Source of the DNA: Aulostomus chinensis | Lineage: Eukaryota > Chordata > Actinopteri > Syngnathiformes > Aulostomidae | Reading direction: 5' to 3' | Length of the DNA: 64,000 bases | Assembly (NCBI GenBank): GCA_037954235.1 | Contig: JBBMOA010000020.1 | Location: 19,004,677 to 19,068,676, forward strand | In this document: in pieces, positions 35,405-49,400 of the stretch | Layout: every line of letters starts with the position of its first letter | How positions within the stretch are numbered: position 1 is the stretch's first letter | The notes under the pieces: model-generated | The model's database searches: none | What the model was told of the DNA's origin: nothing | Seen by the model: only the letters and a program-made list of their open reading frames with translations | Translations under genes and position numbers: made by a program

Positions 35405-36224
35405 TCAACACAATCCATAACATTTACTTAACAAAATATGACACACATTTCAATTCCTGTGATGGCATCAAATAAGTGACATCCAAGGACACAAAGGGCC
35501 GCACAAGAAAAGCCTGCTGCATGGAATCAAAACCATCTATCTAAGCTACAGTGGGTCACGATTGTCAGTGGGAAAGAAAAGCTCCAAAAAAACCACAAAA
35601 AAAAAATCCTCACAAAATACAAATGCAGAATGTGATACCTTAACAAAGCTTGCATGCCGCTTACACAAAAATGTGAAGTGGAAAATAACTGCTTTAACAT
35701 TTTAACCTCGTGTGTGGTAGAGTTGAATGTCAGGAATGCCTTCTGTTAGTTACATTAAACAAAATCTTTTTTTTTTGTTTTGTTTTGGGTTTTTTTTGTC
35801 TTACATAAGCAATGACGACGTCCAGACAGGACTCACAGTAAATACTGCTTTCCCTGGGTATGATCTGTATAGGATTTAACACAGTGTCTGTTCCACATAG
35901 TCATGAATGGAGGTTTGACAAAACACACGTTGCACTGGATAATTTACAGCAGTGGTTCCCAAACAGGAGCTGAAAATGTTGCGAAAACACATCGCAGAAT
36001 GTCTGTGTTGACTCTCAGTAATTCAGGTCGGTATGCGAGCGCGAAAGGAGCTTTTCAGACGAGAGATGAAATATCTTGAAGACCGGTCGCCTTAGCGAAG
36101 AAGAAACATTGTCCAAAAGTTTACACTGACCTTTTCATGCTTACGTTTTCAGGCCGTCCGTCTGTGCAGCCTATTTATTGTTCGAGCAACGTCGCTGGAG
36201 CACCATAAGAGATTTTTTGTTTTT

Positions 36225-36620
36225 TTTAAATTGACTCAAATGTCCACAAAAGGATGAACTCAAAATTAATTGACGGTGAAAAGGTGGAGGGGCAAGGCCA
36301 CCATGACGTTACTCTCACATGAACGTCATATCCCTGGAATGCCTCGAAGGAATTTCTCCAAAATTGTCTTAAAAAAAAAAAAAAAAAAAAACGTCCACAG
36401 GGATGAACTAGAAATATTTTGGCGGTCAAAGGTCAGCGTTACGTCACATGAGCACAACGTTCTCTTTAACATGATAAATCTTGAATAATTTGAGGGACTT
36501 TATTCAAACTTGGCTCAAATGTCCACTGGGGCCCGAGGATGAACTGAAACTATTTTGGTGGTCAAAGGTAAAGGTCGATGTGTCAGGCTCACAGCAAGGG
36601 GGGATACAACCACCATGTGA
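36225..36620 (+). repeat. Diverged tandem/interspersed repeat
   Basis: At least three related units share caaatgtccac, ggatgaactgaaa and tttggtggtcaaaggt, spaced about 130-150 bases apart. The type resembles a very abundant fish repeat; a related stretch in the other orientation lies at 56960-57225. Confidence 0.65.
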
Positions 36621-37497
36621 ATTCTGTTTTAAAATTTCCTTTCATTCGGACATTGTAGCGTTGTCAACTATGTATAAATACAGTTTCACTCCATGTCAAG
36701 AAATGTTATGTTGTTTTTAAAAGTGTCACATTTAGCACCATGGTATCCTATCAACTGCAAGGATACGTAAAGCAGACACAGATTAAAAATGTCACAGGAA
36801 TGATAATAAAGGCTGTTTTACCGCTTCGCTTCCTCTTAGCATTGATTATAAATTTCACAGGGCTTGACAAAACCTATGAAAAATGGCATAACTAAAACTG
36901 AGTCTGTCCAGATCTAAAATAGGAACGTCACCGTTAAGTATAAACACAGGAGAGGAGCAGAGCTGGAAGGGGAAATTTAAACAAACGTTAGCCAAGCTCA
37001 CTCAGGTTGTCCCGCTTGAAAAATACTTGGAGAGAAACCTCCTCCAAAACATCTTAATCAGGAGGGAAACATCTGCCGCTATCCAGAGATTTCAGATGTT
37101 GAAACGTGCATGCTTGTCACATGTACCGAACAGTGTTGGCCATTATGTAATCTTGCTTTGGCTTCTCGCCATTTGCTGAGTGGTGAGGTAGAAAAGTGAT
37201 GGACCTGCTGTTAGGTGACTAACGGTCAAGACTGCATGTTGATGACGTTTGCATCTGGAGTGTAACTTGGCTATACGAGAGGTAGAGAATCTCTTCGCCA
37301 CACACAGGAAACCGCCCTGAGCCTGCTAATACGCTGGAGCGTGCCAGTGAGAGCGCTTCTGTACCTGCGTGCGTCAAACTCTATCCGAGAGGAAGTTTCG
37401 CTAATGTCTGCAGGAACATCAAACAGTCATATGTATATGTACAAATATATATATATACACAGTAAATTATGTGTACGTAAGGAAGATTGTTCAGGTG

Positions 37498-40400
37498 TTA
37501 TGCTTCTCCAAAGGATGAGGCCTTGTCCTTTAGTAGGTCCAGACACACATGACAGCTCCAGCTTCCTGTGAGGCGAGAAAGAGAAGCTGCAATCTTTGTC
37601 CTCATTGCTCTTTTCCATATATAGCACTCCCCTCTGGCCTCTCTCAAATACACACTATGTGACATATAGTATCATCCAGCTGATGTATAATAAAACATCT
37701 GAGTGAGTCTCTTTGCTGTTATACCTTCAGGAGGCTGGGTCATCGGCGGCTTCAGGCAGTACATGTGGTACCCTCTGTCACAGTCGTCACAGAACAGCAG
37801 CTGGTCCTGCACAGACAGCACACAACAACATCTTCAATGTTGTATGAAATAAATACAGAGCAAAGACAAATATTATATTAATGCTTACGTCCTTTCGTGG
37901 AGCTTTTGCAATCCCGTAAGCACTTTGGAGGTTTTTTTGTGCTGCATTCTAGATGTATAGACTAGTGCGGCACAATTAATCGAATGTCAGCCTGTTTAAT
38001 TATATAACAGCAAAAATAAGTCAATTATTTTGAGCATTATGGCACAAACGTTGCAGCAGTAGCTATTTTTGGTATTGTTTCTATAAATTTAGTCGGAGAA
38101 AACAGCACAGCACGAATGTTTCTGTGTTTTTTTACGCTACTTTGATTTGAGAAAATTGTAGGGATTTGTTTGCATTTTTTAAATATTGTACACAATAATT
38201 ACAATTCACCGTACGGTGCTGCACCAGTAGGGTCATTAACACCATTATCACAAAACAGTGCTTCTCTTAATATGTAACTATAAAGCACCCAGCTAGAGCA
38301 TACCTCCGCCAAGGAGGCGAACCCGGATACGGAATGTGAAAACGGTCCACACTTTGTCTTCCTAACAGCCAAAAATCAGGGTTTCTGGATCACTGATTCA
38401 CAAAACGATCCCTAACCATCTCCGGGAGGTGGATTTTTCTTCTGATTAAAATGCACAGCCATTAAAACTGGGTTTTTCCGAAGGCAGTTTTTAAACCAAA
38501 AGCAGATCCAAAGATTTCTTTCTGTTATATGTTAATTATTGGGAGCTTGCTTTCTATTTTTTAACCCTTAATTATGTCAGACCAAGTCATTAATGGTCAT
38601 GATCTCAATTCAGTTTCACATGATTCCGGTCTTGATCTCTACTTGGTCTCACCCTCTCACCCAACCTGGGTCTTGGTCTCACTTTAGGTGGTCTGGAACA
38701 CTTAAATTTAACGTTAGATTATTAGGTGGCGGCACGGTCGCCTCACAGCAAGAAGGTTCTGGGTTTGAGTCCCGGCTCCAGCACGGGATCTTTCTGTGTG
38801 GAGTCTCCATGTTCTCCCTGTTCCTGTGTGGGTTCTCTCTGGTACTCCAGCTTCCTCCCACAGTCCAAAGACATCAAGAGGGGACGAGGCTGATTGATAC
38901 TCTAAATTGACCGTAGGTGTGACTGTGAGTGTGAATGGTTGTCTGTCTCTATGTGTTGGCCCTGTGATGGACTGGTGACCTGTCCAGGGAGAACCCCACC
39001 TCTCGCCTGAAGGCTGCTGGGATAGGCTCCACCCCCCGTGCAACCCTTAATAGGATAAGAGGTAGAAAATGGATGGATGGATGGATGGATGGAGTTTACG
39101 TAAGAGTGCTTAAGTGTACACTCGTGTTTGAGAGTGTTTGGATGGATGGATGGATTATTAAGAACAGCCTTAATGAATTTCATGATAATGCGCGTAGGTA
39201 CGTATGAGTCCCTAACTTATTATTTCTGATCCGAAAATGGGAAAAAGAATGGTGACTTATCAAATATAGTATCTGCTTGGCAAGTATGGTGAGTTAACAT
39301 AAATGTCATGTGTTGACCACGATTGGCTAAATCCATTTTGGCAAAACTGTGAGTAGAATCTGTTGAAGAGCTGACATTTCTGAATCCTGCAACGCCTCCT
39401 TTCATCTGCCATACATACGTCATTCTCCGAGGTGCCGCAGAGGCTGCAAGACTTGCACTCGATGCACTGCCACTGGTATGTCCTGACCGCCTGCATCATG
39501 TTCTCGGTGAACTGCAGACATGTGGGGTGACCTGTGGGGGGACGCGGAGGCAAGACAAGATCGGTGAAGAGGCATAATGAGTCACAGAGGTGTTGCCAAA
39601 TCTGTGTTTTTTTCTATATAGTATTTGAAAGACAGACGCTCAGACAAGCGGACACAGGCAGGTATGTTACTGTGTATTAAAGGCTACTTAATATTATCTG
39701 CAGCTGCATCTGCACTCGCATGACCTGCTTCAGTCTCTCAAGTAGAGAGTACCAGATTAGTAACTCTACTGCATTTCATTTTAGACAAGGTATTACTGCT
39801 CTTGACAAGATTAAAAAAATGGTCATGCCATAAAAAAAAGACTTTTTTTTTTTTTTTTTTAGTCAGCGTATTTTGTGGATGGAATGTAGAGATGACCAGA
39901 TTATAAGGAAGCCAGCTTCGTACAGCTTAAGATAAATAAGATCACCGAAAAGTGTTGGACGTGTCTGCAATTGTGCTCCAAACAGCCGGATGAAATCTTG
40001 CATCGAAAGCAAGCTGCGAAGGCGGTTATATCTCGGGAAAACAAGACAAACAAAAACAACCACGTGCGCACAGGGAAATGCACCCAAAAGCCATTCTGCA
40101 ACTCAAACTCTGAAACACATCCTCTGAATTTCAGTTGAAAATCTCCCCCGTTGTCAACACAGTTTACATCAACAAAGAACCTGTAGAGCTTTTTGGTGTC
40201 TGGTGCACACAGTATCAACAAGGTATCAATGAGGTATCAATGAGCCATGAATGAGCCATAACCAAGGATGATATCTGGACTGGGAAAGCAGCCAGGAACA
40301 CTAATTACAACATCTGGTAGGCGAATAAAGACAAAAAGTAACCCAAAGACAATTGAAAGTAGAAAATGAAAGCTACTGCCCCCCCCCCCCCGCCTGCCTC

Positions 40401-43400
40401 CCAAATGAAACTGAGGGCCAATAAATTATTTAAGCATTTAATTAGATGTCAAATATTTTTAAAGGTGCTACCTGTAAGTATTTTAGTTTGAACAGTTTTT
40501 AAATATCGCCATTCATCAAAGGATTATTTAGGATATCATATACATAAAAAAAAACACCTATATTTGTGTGTTCCATAAAATACTGCTACTTCTTCATCCT
40601 CTATCACGTACTGAGGGCAGATTGGGTGCTCTTGACTCATCAACTCTTGAGGTACAAAGTGGTATCACAGCACGCTAGCTGGTTAGCATGCTAGCTTTAG
40701 TCTTTCTCTCTGCAACTCAGTATAAAGAGTCCTTTAAGAAATTTCAAACATGTTATATAGGTCGGTGTTAGGTCTTGAAAAGGTTATCAAACCTTTTCAA
40801 GAAGATGAAGTAGGCTCACTAGGATGGTTTGCCCACCGGCAACGACCACTGGTAGCAACATCTTGGAAACATTAGCCCAGTGAGCTAACAATCCTGATGC
40901 ATTTCAAGAATTTCCCCTCAGGGATCAGTAAAGTTATTCTGATTCTGTTAAACTCGCACTTTGAGTCCTGATGTGTGCTTGCCTTCTGGATTGTTGCGGC
41001 TGTGTTCTTGCTACAATCGTCTCTCGGCTAAGCCAGCTAATAGCCTAGCCATAGCCTACTATGAGATTGCAGCTTTAGCTTGACCAACTTTTGCAGTTTG
41101 GTCAAATGTTTCATAATCTTGCCCTGCCCTCACTTAGTATTTTGCCTTTTTTTTTTAATTTATGAAAATCTAAATGAAAAGATAGAATGTATGGACCCAG
41201 TCCTGAAGTGAAAACGGTGATAAGCCGTCCCCTTTTGCTTGGCATGTGGGGTATAGGCTTATACATAGCACGTTTAACAGGTACCACCACACAGCAGGCA
41301 GCTTAAAAGAAAGAATTGTTCCCTTAAAGACAGGGAGGAGCAATGGGATGGCTCTTACCTCTCCGCTACCTGTCCAGTCCACGTTCATCCCTCCCCCCCG
41401 CTACAGTAGCAGCGACTCAAATTCTTTTCGCCGTGGAAAATTCATGTCATTTATTACATTTTCTCTGGCCCAGAGGGTTTCCTATCAACTTTTCAGTCCA
41501 GAATAAACTGGAACAAGTTGAGTCCATGATCCTGATTATCTGATTCGAAGTCAAGATTTCATCTTTGCGGATGAAAAATTTCGCAAAATATCAAACTGCC
41601 CAAGGGAGCATTATAAAAAATGGAAACATATCCTTCAGAGACAAAATCTCAGTGAAAAAGCTGGCCCTACTTATATATCCTGCATCTCTTCCAAGATTTC
41701 AACATCAATCTGATAATTTTCCTGGTAGAAGTGCCTTCAAGGTGGGCCACTGTAGTCCTCTCTACACCAGTAAAATCTTTCAGTACTCCACAAAAACAAT
41801 TTAAGAAAAAAAAAAGGAATCTTGCAAAAAAGGTCCAGCCAGTCCCAAAGTCTCAGCTGTCAGCCACAGACTCTTCATCAGAAAACAAAATATCTTCCAG
41901 TGCTGCATCTTCAAAGCCGTGAAACGTGGAGGCCTCGCTGTCTGACGTGTTCCCGAACAATTCTTCTAGAGCACTCAGCTTCCTCCCATCCTTCTTCTCT
42001 CCTCCTCTTCCAGCTACCATGAAAACATCAGCGTCAGAGCAACACAGACAAGGCCACACACTCTCGCAGCTGTTCTAACATAGCAAGAAAACATTGGGCT
42101 TGCTGAAATGAATACCCTGCTCTCTCATTGCATAGGACGGTTGAGCTGATTCCTTAGATATCCAGAAGAGAGGCTGTTGGCGAGTGGGCGGAAAAAAAAA
42201 AGAGGGGGGGGGGGGAATAAAAGTGCAGCCAAATGTGCCATAAGGGAATGCATGACAACTGAGGAACAAAAGAGTAAGGCAGAAGTTCTTACTGATGGAT
42301 GAGGCTAACATGGAGAAGCATGCGGGATGGAAGCAAGGATGTTATTTTCAAATGAAAAAATGCGAAGGATTCCATCGGTTGGCTCTTGATACCCAACAAG
42401 GCTCATTGACAACCCACTGAAAAGACACCGTAGCAACACGAAAGCTTAAATCATTGCGCATCAATGACGATTAACGAAATCTACACACTCAAAAATGGAG
42501 ACAAGATCAGTTCTTTGCGTACAGGTGTACCTTTGAAGTACAATTATTACCCCAAAAGTACAATAGTGGTCTTGAAAAGAGCAGAAGCGCATTTTTTGAC
42601 TGAATGGAAATTTATGGTACACGATTGTCTTTCAAGCAAACCCTCCTTGCTACAAAGCATTTGTACCCATTCAGGTACACAATGGCACCTGTATTTTTTG
42701 AGTGTGTACTTTACATAATTAGGTAAAGACACAGTTTGAACAAGACCTTCGATGACCTTCATAGACACGGAGGTGCTTTTTTTTGGTATTATTTCTACTG
42801 GAAAAGTCAAGATCCCTCACTCCCGGAGAGAAAAATTATGCTAACACTTAGCAGCCACTCCCATTCATTGTGCTAAGCTACCTAGCAGCCAGTCAGTCTC
42901 TGGCTCTTCTGGGTGTTTTTTGTATTTCTGGTCTATCTAATGACAGTATAGCGACTGGCCTTCAAAAAGACATTACACAAAGAAATTATGAGTGTATTCG
43001 ATGCAGGGTCTTGAACTGTATCACCGGTTTGGCCGACATTTTGGTCCTTGTAGCAAAGGATGTGAGGAATACATATGAACAAGATAATAAATCAAAAGGA
43101 AGCAAAGAGGGGGGAAAAATGAGATGTATAGTAAACATAAATTTAAGTATGAGTATAGCAGATGACCACTGAGGAATCATCCCTTAAAGAGTGGTGTTTT
43201 CTTGTCCCGAGTACAAATGAAATCAACAGCTTTTGTAGAATCACGCGTGTGTGTAAAACATACACACTTGGTATCTGATATGATGTTTAAAGTTGAAGAA
43301 CTTGTGCTCGTTCACTCTCTTATCAAGAATTAGATGAGTCCATTCTCTCTTTACCTGTATGCTAAAGCTTCTGTAACTTGCAGAGACCACTCGGGTCCAT

Positions 43401-46400
43401 CTTATCGTTAAGACCTGAGATGCGACCTGGGACCTGTACGGGCGCAGAACCACACTTTATATGTTGAACTGTTTATAGTACGAGTGTATATACGTATAGT
43501 CTGAGAGGTATGGAGGTCAGAATCATCATCAGCACAGATGATTGCAAAGTAGCAGCGCTAATGTTAGCAGCCACAACGTTCGAGCAATTGTTAGTTTGAA
43601 AGGGCAGACGGTTAACTTATTTGCTCAATGCCAGAAACTGTAAAATTGATTCTAAATGTATTTGTCATCTGTCAACTTGACACGAGTACACATTTAAACT
43701 GTGGCCATTTAAGTTGAAATAACACGTGGTTTAGCCATGCTGTTTCCATCAGCAAGACCCGGGTTTATTTTGCCAGTTGACTGGCAGAGGGTTACAGCCA
43801 GGCACCAGGAGAAAAAGGCTTCTAAAGTTGCATCAGGTTTGTTTTGACAATCCACACATGAAATAATGTTAACTTGTTAATAGTAATGAGCTGTGAAATG
43901 GATTGGCTCCCTGGGCGGCGTTGGTAGGCCTTTACCAGATACACGTTTCCAGGTCCTGGCTTTTGAAAACTAAATGGTTGTGATTTGATTGTGGATAGTA
44001 CATTTTTGCAATTTTTAAATTTTTTTTTGCAAATTTTTGGATCACAAAAATCAAACAGGCATGTATACAGCATATCTTCCTTCAAAACTACAATTTGTCA
44101 TACTTTTTTTTTTTTCAGCACTACTAGGAAGATTTAGCTTTCATTAGTGTTTTGTTTGTTTCCCTTTCAGGGTCCAGGGCTGCTGTGGAGAGGTGTAGCA
44201 CTGGCCACGGGAGAACCCACTGAAATATGTACGGATCCATTTAACAGAAAAAAAAAAAAACCTGCTTTTTTTTCTTTACATTGGCTTTGGCCTTAGCGAA
44301 CGTTTCTCGGTGGGATTTTATAAAACCTTCAGACCAATGGTCTGAAATTTTGGTGAGGTATTGTTAAATTCGGAGTTGTACCATTTAAGATATTTTTATA
44401 TCGGGCTTGGCGGAGGTATGCACTTTACTGAAACAAACCAGACATGTTACTTGGCAAACTTTACCAGGTAATGGTGGCAGACTAGCCATTCCCTTGTTTA
44501 CAACTGTCATGCTAAGCTAACTGGCTGCAAACTGGCAGCTTCTCATGTACCACGCAGACGTGAAAGCATCTGTATCGTTTCATCTATTTCTTGGGAGGAA
44601 AGCAAAGCATATTCCTCAAACATCTTTCTTTAATGTTGAGGCCAATACACAGCAGACATTGAAGGCTTAATAGAGACATGTGCGACTCACCAGAGCGTCC
44701 ACAGTCAGAGCAGGACACCAGCTCCTCAGCCTGGCCTGTTTTCCTGTTGGAGTCCTGGTCTCCCAAGCAGAAATCACAGTAATCGTTGGGGATGATGACA
44801 CCATCTGGACCCTTCTGAGCTGTCGGCGAGGACAGATATAATATACATTGGTTGCCATTAATTTTCTTGCTGTCCTGTTTGGCAGCTTGAAGCCATCTGG
44901 GGTAATCATTGAAATCGTTACTGTGTCTATGTGAGGGTGGGAAGTGGCTGGGAAAAGAATTATGGTATTTCGGAGCTCCCACTTGCATTCCTGTTTAACG
45001 TAATTAAAACGCTACATCTTACGTTTGTGGTTGTCAGAGCTGTGCGGAGGAGACGGGGCCATCTCTGCCTCCTTCTCCTCCTCGCCTTCCTCCTCTGCCA
45101 GGTGAGTGTGGGTGTAATGGTAACTCAGGCCGGGCCGGTTTTTGTAACGCTTTCCACAGACTACAAATAAAAAAATGAATGGTTCTTTAGAAAAAAACAA
45201 AACCTAGTGCAACATGGAGCAGTAAATAAGAGTATCTGCAAAAAACAACAACAAAAAAACATAAATGGAAACAAAACAGACGTTTCAGATGTTTCAGTCA
45301 GCATCTGTGATGGATTGTCTGCTTTAAATCAAGTTTATGTATAAGATAAATCATAACCACAGCAGAAAGACCATCTCATTGGCAACTACTTCACAAGAAA
45401 GACAAGTGAAAGTTAATGTATATGAAAACAAGAAAGGAGAACAAAATTTTCCCTACAGCTGTTATCAAAAACATTTAGCGTAGTCCCCCCCCCCCCCCCC
45501 CCACACACACACACTTGGTGGAATCTGTCAGCCCTCTCTAAAGTCTTCTTAAAAGCACACATCAACTTATTGTCCATCCTCCCCAGAGCCAGACAAGTAG
45601 ACCAGCTACATGCTAGTTAGCTTAGCAACAGTTTAGCATACGTCCATCATTTATCTAATGAACAGACTTTGCCTGCATCAGTGGCTAAGGTTGTGCATAT
45701 TAATGGTTATTAAACAGCAACAAAATAGATGTCGTGATTTTAGAATCAGACACGTAGCATTACGTTTTTGACTGCATTCGTGGCGCTAAGTCAGCTAGCA
45801 GCAAGTTGGTCTCTGGGGGTCTCAGCTCCCTCCCTATACGCGCACAGAGGTGAGAAGCTCTACTAGTCTACTTATCTACTAGTCTGGCTTTGGTGAGGAT
45901 GACTACGATGTGAATTTCCCCAAAAGTTGACATGTTAACTCGAAAACTTGTTTTTACTACCTTGATTTTTCTGCTTTGAATGCTGCCTACATATTAAATG
46001 TTATGTTAGCATCATCCCTCTCACCAACTACCCTTCCGATAACAGGACTGTACATACTGTCTTGTACTTTGTGACTTGAATTTTTCTAACTCATTAAAGA
46101 TACTAAGACAAAGTCAGAGCTGAACTAGCATCTTTATATCCTTCTGTTGTACTGTGACACCATGAACGTCACAAACTTAACATACAACAGCAAGATTAGG
46201 TAGTAAATATGTTTTCAAAGGCAAAGAAATACGAAAATAGTACAAGATCTAATCTGGTACTGTAGAAATTCTTGGGATCATAGAAAGCTCTTCAAAGTGA
46301 ACACATTAGAACTGTAGCCATCATAGAAGTTTCTCATCATACATCTCCTGCCTCTGTATTACAGCCAATTCTGCAACCATTTTTGTCTCCATTTAAGGTT

Positions 46401-49400
46401 AACAAAACAAGCATATTTTACCACAAAGCATTAAAAAAACAACAACAACAACAACCTTATAGTCCAAGTGAACTAACTGCCAATTCAAACTTTCCACAAT
46501 CCAAATACTTCTGCAATGGCTACGTCTGTGGATCACATCACATCTACAGAGGCCCAAGAAACATGCAACCATTTACGCAGTAGTAGCTAAGCTGGCGCGT
46601 TAGCATCATTAAGAGCATGCCTCACAATGAGAAAGCATTAAGGCACATGGTGTAGCGTTAATGTCATGCAGTGTTTGAATTCAGGAAGGGACTCCTGCGC
46701 GAGCATGTTAAGCATTAGATATCTCCAGAAGGATTAGCATCCAGTCAGCCACTTCCCACACCAGATGAACATAAGCAAAAAGGAAGGCGGCCCCAATAGA
46801 GACCAGATGGCGACAAGTTCAGATACCTTCTTCAGCCTTTTTTGAGTTATGCTTTTGTTTGTATCTATCTGGAACAGAGAAGACACAAAAGCAAACAATA
46901 AAGACAGAAAGACCCAACAAGACACAAAATGAGGATGAGATTCATTTGTTTGAGGTTCATTCAGCGTGACTATCTCTATCCACATCCCCACGGCACCCCA
47001 TTCCTCAGGGTTTCTGTCCAAGGGTAGCATGCTTGTCAGCTCTGAATTAGCAGCAAACTCTTTCTTCATGCTGCACAGCACTGCTCTCAGGAACAGAGGG
47101 AGAGAGAGCTATCACTGATAGATGGGAGGAAATTACTTTTCAGCTGGATTCTTTTTCTTCTCCTCAATACAGGACATGCAAGCACGTAGAGAAATGTTGC
47201 ATGGCGATACATTGTCAATAATACGGATTCCGTCACCATTTATTTTGGGAGAAATAAAATCTGAATTTACTGTCACAAACATATTAAAAACTTATTCATG
47301 GTACAAATCACATGATGGCAGATGTAAAAAGAGGCTCTCTGCTCTCTTACTGTCACAAACGTAAGGTTTGTCTTGGTCGTCGATGTTAACGGGTTCCGTC
47401 CTTCTGCGAGTGGATCCTCTGTTCTGAAAGGAAATGCAGAATGAACGTTTCCACACAAATTGACGATATTTAAGGTTGAATTCCAATTAGAAAACTGTGC
47501 TGATGTCTATTTGTTCGTAACTCAACTAACTTCAAAGGTATTTGTTTGTCTTTTGGTAGGATTGAGCAAAAATTACAGTCCGATTTTCCCAAAAGTCATA
47601 GCGATGCATGAAGCTTTTTGGTGCATGTTAGTCATTTTGCCACCCAGTGACGGAAGGAAATGTAATAGTTTGGTTTGTTTGTTTTTTTACACTTTTTACT
47701 GTTTCTGTTGCTGACTATGTTTTCATTGAACTATGCTGTCGTGGCAAGGCATTGAATTTTGATATTTCACCAAAGAACAGGAAACTGTCAGATCTTTTCC
47801 AAACTTCACGTGGCATTTGGACTAAACTGTGTTATTATCCTCCTCTGCACCACACATGCAAATATGTGTTTTTGACTCTGACACTCACTTTGCCTCTGTT
47901 TCTGTTCTTTCTCTTTGGAGTATCCAGTTCAAAGTCTTCATCATCATGGAAACCATCCCCATTTTCCTCTGCCTCCAGAACTCTCTACAGACCGCAAATG
48001 GACAAAAAGAGATCGTCAGATGAAGCTTCAAAAATGCATGAGGAAGAAGGAAGACAGGGGGAAGAGCCAGGCAGTCACTCAGTTGAATACTGTATCATCC
48101 CAAAATGTTGCCGGGGACAGGATGCAGAATTGAGTCACTTGAAATGCCAACAGGAAGACATTCAGATGGAATCGGTCCATTAACCTTCTGATATCAGTAC
48201 CATCACAGTCCACCACGTGGTAAAAGCTAAACTGCATCGTTAGGCTGAAGGTGAATATCATCTCGAAACATCACTGGATCCACAACCTACTTCAGATGAC
48301 CACTGGCACACATGATAAAACAAAGCAGTCCTGAAAAATACTGACTGATGTGTCAGAATGTGGTCCGGTTGGGTTTAGGCGCAAAACTATCGTTACTGTT
48401 GTTAAAATAGTTGAGGGGAGGGTTATTATTTATGAATGACCATTTTGACTCTAGTTGGGTGTTTGGTTTACCAATCCGCCGCTGGTGCTTTGCAATGCTG
48501 TGAGTTATCTATAACTACAAATCACACCCCATCCCCAAGACAAGGTTTTTTTTTTTCCTGTCATATTTCCACTATTTTTACAATATTGGCACTTTTACGA
48601 AAAAAAAAAACATTTTTGTGGGTTTGTGCGCTCAGTGGAATTTTATTTACAGGAATTCTTGAAAAAAAAAACCTGTTTAAAGGCTCTAACATACGGTCAC
48701 ATTATTTTTCAACTTCATGGCTTTAATAATTGTCCCACCCTGATTACACACACATCTACTGTCTAAGTCGTAGCGCTGCTTAGTGGTGACAAGAAATAAG
48801 CCGATGTAACAATTGTCATGTGACTGACATCACGTGACAACAAAGTTCCACTGTGCAGCCTGCATGTGACCGACAGCGACATCACGTACGAGCAGCGCGT
48901 GCTCCCGGGCGTCACCTGCTGGATGCAGAAATACTTCTACTGCATATCAGACCGTTGTTCTGTCCTTTTTCCAAATGTGAATATCATCGGGTTTCACGAT
49001 GGCTGAAGGGCCACAAACACTGATGTGCAAGGGCCCACTTATGGCGACTTGCAGCTTTCTAGTGTGATCTAAATTTAGTGCTACGGAGAGACAGACGAAG
49101 TGAGATGAGGTGCAACGAATGAAACTGGGTCGTTTTTTTTTTAAACTCAAGTCCATCTACCTGTATTTCCAGCAAGGTTTCCTCCTCCTTACTGAGGTTG
49201 CTGCTTTTTTTCTCTAGAATGTTGTCACCCCTCAGTAGGGCCTCCAAGGCTGTAGCCTCCCCTGGGGGCCCCTCACGCTTGGGGGCCAGCTCAGCTTCTG
49301 AGGAGAAAAAGAAAAGAAAAGTAGTAGAGTATGAGGGATGGCAGGTGTGTCTACGTGCGCTAGAGTGAGTATGGCGGTGTGTGTAAGAGGAAGATTTCGT

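Larger units (their letters stand above)
35385..37497 (-). other. dpf3: Probable dpf3 3' UTR
   Basis: Follows the stop codon of the two-PHD form. It has no coding signal, and the first well-placed minus-strand AATAAA (35399-35404, context GTTGAAATAAAGAC) suggests a UTR of about 2.1 kb. It contains an interspersed repeat at 36225-36620 and an A-run at 36371-36390. Confidence 0.45.

Noticed and set aside
47647..48183. 178-codon ORF on the plus strand
   Set aside because: It is antisense to dpf3 exon 5 and intron, with low-complexity Leu/Phe/Ser composition and no splice support.
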